A stretch of 10,643 nucleotides of DNA, from positions 1-10,643 of the forward strand of contig JADKGF010000048.1 of NCBI GenBank assembly GCA_016717105.1, read 5' to 3'. Positions within the stretch are counted from its first letter, which is position 1, and the number at the start of each line of letters is the position of its first letter. The notes beneath the pieces were generated by a model. The model was given only the letters and a program-made list of their open reading frames with translations, was not told where the DNA came from and did not search any database. The translations under genes and the position numbers were made by a program. This DNA is from Saprospiraceae bacterium. GTDB taxonomy: Bacteria > Bacteroidota > Bacteroidia > Chitinophagales > Saprospiraceae. Below are positions 7,299 through 10,643 of the stretch, in pieces.

Positions 7299-8394
7299 TA
7301 AAAAAATTTGAAATTGCATTAACTATTTTATTGGTTGCATCTCCTGCACCAAATATATCCGTATTATTTTCAAAATCTAAATCCAAATTTTCCAATTCTG
7401 TAAAGTATTTTGATAATTTTTGGTGATCTGTACCTGCCAAAATTGCAGATTTATTTTCTAAAACTTCAGGCCTTTCCGTTTCTTCCCTCAAAATTAATAT
7501 TTTTTTTCCCATCACAGAAGCTTCTTCTTGAATTCCTCCACTATCTGTTATTATCATTTTGGCTTTTTGGATCAAACCAATAAATGTCTTATAATCCAAT
7601 GATTTAGTTACATGACATGCGATTGGTTAGTTAAAACATTTCTTATAATGTTGGAAACAATTTTGTTTGGGTGCATAGGCCATAATATATGATATTTTTT
7701 TTCTTTCGCAATTTGACATATTGCAATAGCCAATTTTTCCAATTTTGAGTCTCTTATTTCATTTCGATGCAATGTTACCAAAATGAAATTTAAGGGTATT
7801 GGTTTTGTTAACAACACTAGCAAATTGATTTTCATTTATTGAAATTATGTTTTTTACATATGTTATTGCATCTACAATAGTATTGCCAGTTATAAATATT
7901 TTTCCCATTTATGCCTTCATTAATAAGATTATTTTTTGAAATTGATGTTGGCGCAAAACACAAATCAGCCACTGCATCAGTCCATTTTCTGTACATTTCT
8001 TCAGGGAAAGGTGCATATTTATTTTGTGTTCTTAACCCAGACTCAATATGAGCTATTGGAATTTTAGCAAAAAAACCTGACAAGGCACCTGCAAAACAAG
8101 ATGTTGTATCTCCATGAACTATTATTAAGTCAGGTTTGAATAAATTAATTTGAATATTAATAAATTTTGATAATTATTTAGCTGAGTATTAATATCTTTA
8201 AACTTTTTATGAGTATTAATAATCGTTGGTTTGATTTGAAAAAGGTCTAAAATTTCTATCACGCTTAAACTGTGCTGCCCAGTACAAATACAAAATACTT
8301 TAAAATGGATAGATAATAATTTTATTAGTGGTGCCAACTTTATAGCTTCTGGCCTAGTGCCAATTACAACAAGTATGATTTTTGATGTATTCAA
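7279..8394 (-). pseudogene. wecB: UDP-N-acetylglucosamine 2-epimerase (non-hydrolysing), frameshifted
   Basis: WecB interconverts UDP-GlcNAc and UDP-ManNAc, supplying ManNAc-type sugars for O-antigen, capsule or enterobacterial-common-antigen-like glycans. On the minus strand the family motifs run in order: VIGTRPEAIKLAPLI, CTGQH, PDLIIVHGDTTS, IPIAHIESGLRT, FPEEMYRKWTD, TGNTIVDA, ILVTLHRNE, ILWPMHPN, IITDSGGIQEEA and LREETERPE. The catalytic acids and the histidine are kept. Breaks lie near 8155, 7905, 7800 and 7605, each mended by one base. FPEEMYRK has Tyr where Asn is usual, a possible missense change. No ATG is found before GTRPEA; TTG at 8392-8394 (LNTSKIILVV) is the best start, or a lost ATG. 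The open frame extending upstream to 8655 is antisense to the next glycosyltransferase and is probably chance. The C-terminus is complete. Confidence 0.92.
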
Positions 8395-8494
8395 CGATTT
8401 TTTATTAATAATGTTAGATTGTGTATTAATTTTAAAAGGCTTACAATAATTCTGTAATCCTTGAATTATCTTGTATAAAACCAATTGTAAACAA
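8395..8494. other. Divergent intergenic region between wecB and a glycosyltransferase
   Basis: These 100 bp separate two genes transcribed away from each other and should hold both promoters if they are independent. I found no exact TAnnTTTG element on either strand and no convincing operator. It is AT-rich, with several short T and A runs. Confidence 0.35.
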
Positions 8495-9525
8495 ATGGAT
8501 AATCTCAAAGTTGTGATTTTTTCTTTGACTCGAAAAGGTTGTTTGGAGTATTCATTAAAAATGATTTCATTCATCGATAAACCTTTAGTTTTTTTATCAA
8601 ATTTGAATGTTGATGCGAGTTTACCATATTCGAAAAAAAATAGATACTTACTCAAATATACGAGATTTTATAATTAGTACTTTGAAATTTGTCTTTAAAG
8701 GATATGCAATTGTAAGAAACTTGAAGAATGAATACAAAAAATCAGGCAATTGTGTTTTATTTTCCAGTTTTTCACCCTTGGAATTTAATTATTTTGTTTT
8801 ATTCCAAATTATACTCAATTAGGTCAATTCTTACTATACATGATTATGACTTTCATTTTGGTGAGAAATCAAAAATTGCTTTTATATTCAATATTTGAGT
8901 GCGAAGTTAGCAAATAATCTAATTTTCTTGTCTTTTCATGAAAGGAATAAGGTAGAAAATAAGAGCATTTTAGATAAAATTCATATTGTAAATCATCCCT
9001 ATTTAGATTTTCAAAACTTAAAAACCAACTTTGAATATCGAGAAAAGCCTCCGCCTCTCTTTTTCTGGGTAGATTGTCGATGAAGGGTATAGATATATTA
9101 ATAAAAGCTTTTCCATGTATTGTAAACCATATCGAGCACTTAACTTTGTAGCTGGTGAATTGATTGATACGAGTATAAAATTGCCAGCGCATATAAAAAT
9201 CAAAAAATTAAATTATTTATCTGATGAGGAAATTTATACTTTATTGCAACACATGACATATTGATTTTGCCTTATATTGATGCATCTCAATCAGGTATTC
9301 TAACAATTGGACGATCCGTTGGAATTCCACGATAATTTCGGATTTCGATTAAGAGAACAATTGGGTGAAAACCAAGCATATTGGATTAAAGGGGATTAAG
9401 TGAAAGTATTATGGATGCAATTTATGGTATGCTCAAAGGAAAATTACAACTTGATTTTACAAAATATAGATTCGATTAATAATGACTTAAATATTGATAT
9501 TAAAGAAAAATTAATAAAATTTTGA
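8495..9525 (+). pseudogene. GT4-family glycosyltransferase, many frameshifts
   Basis: Reading across frames gives a GT-B glycosyltransferase of about 340 residues. The pieces in order are: MDNLKVVIFSLTRKGCLEYS; CVLFSSFSPLEFNYFV; ILTIHDYDFHFGEKSKI; SAKLANNLIFLSFHE; IHIVNHPYLDF; FLGRLSMKGIDILIKAF; NFVAGELID; DILILPYIDASQSGILTIGRSVGIP; ISDFGLREQLG; and SESIMDAIYGMLKG. The GRL..KGID and LPYIDASQSG stretches are the donor-sugar side of GT4 enzymes. Breaks lie near 8635 (A8 run), 8820, 8895, 9065, 9147, 9255, 9335, 9350 and 9398. Most are mended by one base in a T or A run. The ATG at 8495 is preceded by an A-rich stretch. The first 160 bp are antisense to a long chance frame that continues wecB. 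The last bases overlap the convergent next gene by 26 bp. The sugar added is not predictable. Confidence 0.8.
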
Positions 9526-10643
9526 CTGGGTAAGTTGTAAATTGATTTATGAATTCATCATATCTAAAATATTGATTTGTAATAAAAAGCGGTTTAAATT
9601 TTTCTAGAGATAAACTATGATTAAATTCAATATTTAAGTGCTTTTGTATATAATCATTAAACTTTAAGATATCAGATTGTGAAAAGTAGGCCCCAGGTGT
9701 AAGAATAATGTATTATTGCTTAGAAGTGATTTTTACTGAATCATCGTCATTACTTATTAAGTTTACTATTGGCTTATTAGCACCCAAATAATCTACTATT
9801 TTGCTTGGAAGATGATAAGTTGTGGTGTTGCCAACATTTATTAATGCATCCATTTGACTCATGAGACTTTGGGTGGCTCGATATTCTAAAAAATCCGTAT
9901 CTAATTATATTTTTATTAAGAGATTGGTTGATATTTTCAAAGTACAAGACATGTGCAGGAGTTAATTGTCCTACAATATGAATTCGCATCTTTTCCATTA
10001 ATTCTGGAAAATAGTTCAAAAACATTATTTAAAAAGTTATTAAAACTTCGGGCTCTCTAACATTAGAATAGAAAGACCCAAAATACCTAAATGAATACAA
10101 CCAGCTTCTAAGGTTTTAACTTGATTTACGTTGGTTGTCGAATAACCTAATAATGGTGGAATTACAGATATTTTATGGTTTATTTTGAAAATAATTCCAA
10201 ATACATTTTTAAAGCATTTTCATTAGTTACCGAAATTTCATGTGCTTCACTAAGACATATTCCTTCGATTTTCTTATTTAATTGGGCATAAAGGCTAAAA
10301 TTATTGACCCAAAAATATCTGAATAACAAAATGGATCTTCAATATCCATTATCAATTTAGTTGATGGTGATAATTTCCTTTAACGATATCTTGCCACTAA
10401 ATGTGCTGTAAAAGTAATCCTACTGAAATGACTACATCATAGTTAGAATCGTTTAGTACAGATCTTAATTTGTTTTTTGCAGGAAAATACCATACACATG
10501 TTCCATCTGGCCAGTATAATTTCCCCTGTAATGTTGATTACTGATTCAACTAACTTTTGATAAAGCCTGACTTTTGGTTGAAGCATTATATTCATTTCTC
10601 TTATTTTTGAGTTATTTAAATATTGCCAATAATCCATCAACGT
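9500..10643 (-). pseudogene. Glycosyltransferase (GT4-like), interrupted and cut by the window edge
   Basis: The minus strand encodes, across several frames, the pieces WPDGTCVWYFPAK, NYDVVISVGL, TAHLVARY, LIMDIEDPF, IEGICLSEAHEISVTNENA, YFGSFYSNVREPEVL, PELMEKMRIHIVGQL, SLMSQMDALINVGNTTTYHLPSKIVDYL and ANKPIVNLI. This is the layout of GT-B glycosyltransferases from polysaccharide clusters: an acceptor domain with the D-x-x-DPF segment, then a donor domain with the GNTTTYxLPSK motif. Breaks lie near 10515, 10410, 10312, 10185, 10075, 10030, 9890 (A6/T6 run) and 9712. TAA at minus-strand 10382-10380 looks like a true nonsense codon, as the frame continues in register after it. The 5' end lies beyond 10643. 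The C-terminal stop at 9502-9500 overlaps the convergent gene. Specificity is unknown. Confidence 0.76.

Noticed and set aside
8395..8655. Minus-strand open frame extending wecB by about 87 residues at its N-terminus
   Set aside because: It is antisense to the well-supported start of the + strand glycosyltransferase (VVIFSLTRKGCLEYS) and resembles no domain. WecB proteins start just before GTRPEA.
8869..9203. Minus-strand open frames over the second glycosyltransferase
   Set aside because: The plus strand encodes HERNKV, HIVNHPYLDF and GRLSMKGID in the expected order, while the minus-strand products match nothing.

Overview
This window most likely comes from a member of the Bacteroidota. The evidence is a low-GC genome, start codons without clear Shine-Dalgarno sequences, a TAnnTTTG-type promoter element before the hipBA pair, and protein families typical of that phylum (a short ManC, and a polysaccharide deacetylase of the long-N-terminus type). 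A Saprospiraceae-like or Chitinophagales-like source is a guess.

The left part (85-5076) is mostly intact. mnmH (tRNA 2-selenouridine synthase) overlaps selD (selenophosphate synthetase). SelD makes the selenium donor that MnmH uses at the tRNA wobble uridine. The selD frame breaks once, at an A-run that is also a perfect A AAA AAG slippery heptamer. A -1 slip there restores the whole protein, so the break is either a programmed frameshift or a one-base deletion. Next is an intact manC (GDP-mannose synthesis), then a 227-bp gap with two perfect inverted repeats. A hipB-hipA pair follows, with a likely promoter and operator pair: a 15-bp direct repeat whose copies flank the -7 element. hipA starts with TTG inside the hipB stop (TTGA).

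From 5095 to 5182 lies a tandem array of four 22-bp units. Beyond it the sequence is more AT-rich and every gene is broken. In order there are: a GT4 glycosyltransferase (+) with a large in-frame internal deletion and a nonsense codon; a polysaccharide deacetylase (+); wecB, UDP-GlcNAc 2-epimerase (-); a second GT4 glycosyltransferase (+); and a third (-) that runs off the right edge. Together they look like a cell-surface polysaccharide (O-antigen or capsule) cluster, which fits manC nearby. The last four genes alternate strand and form two convergent pairs with short 3' overlaps.

Most breaks are single-base gains or losses in short homopolymers, while catalytic motifs remain readable. The cluster is therefore either freshly decaying or poorly polished sequence. 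The nonsense codons and the in-frame deletion favour real decay for at least part of it. I see no clear new biological system. The best leads are the selD frameshift site, the hipBA operators and the 22-bp array.
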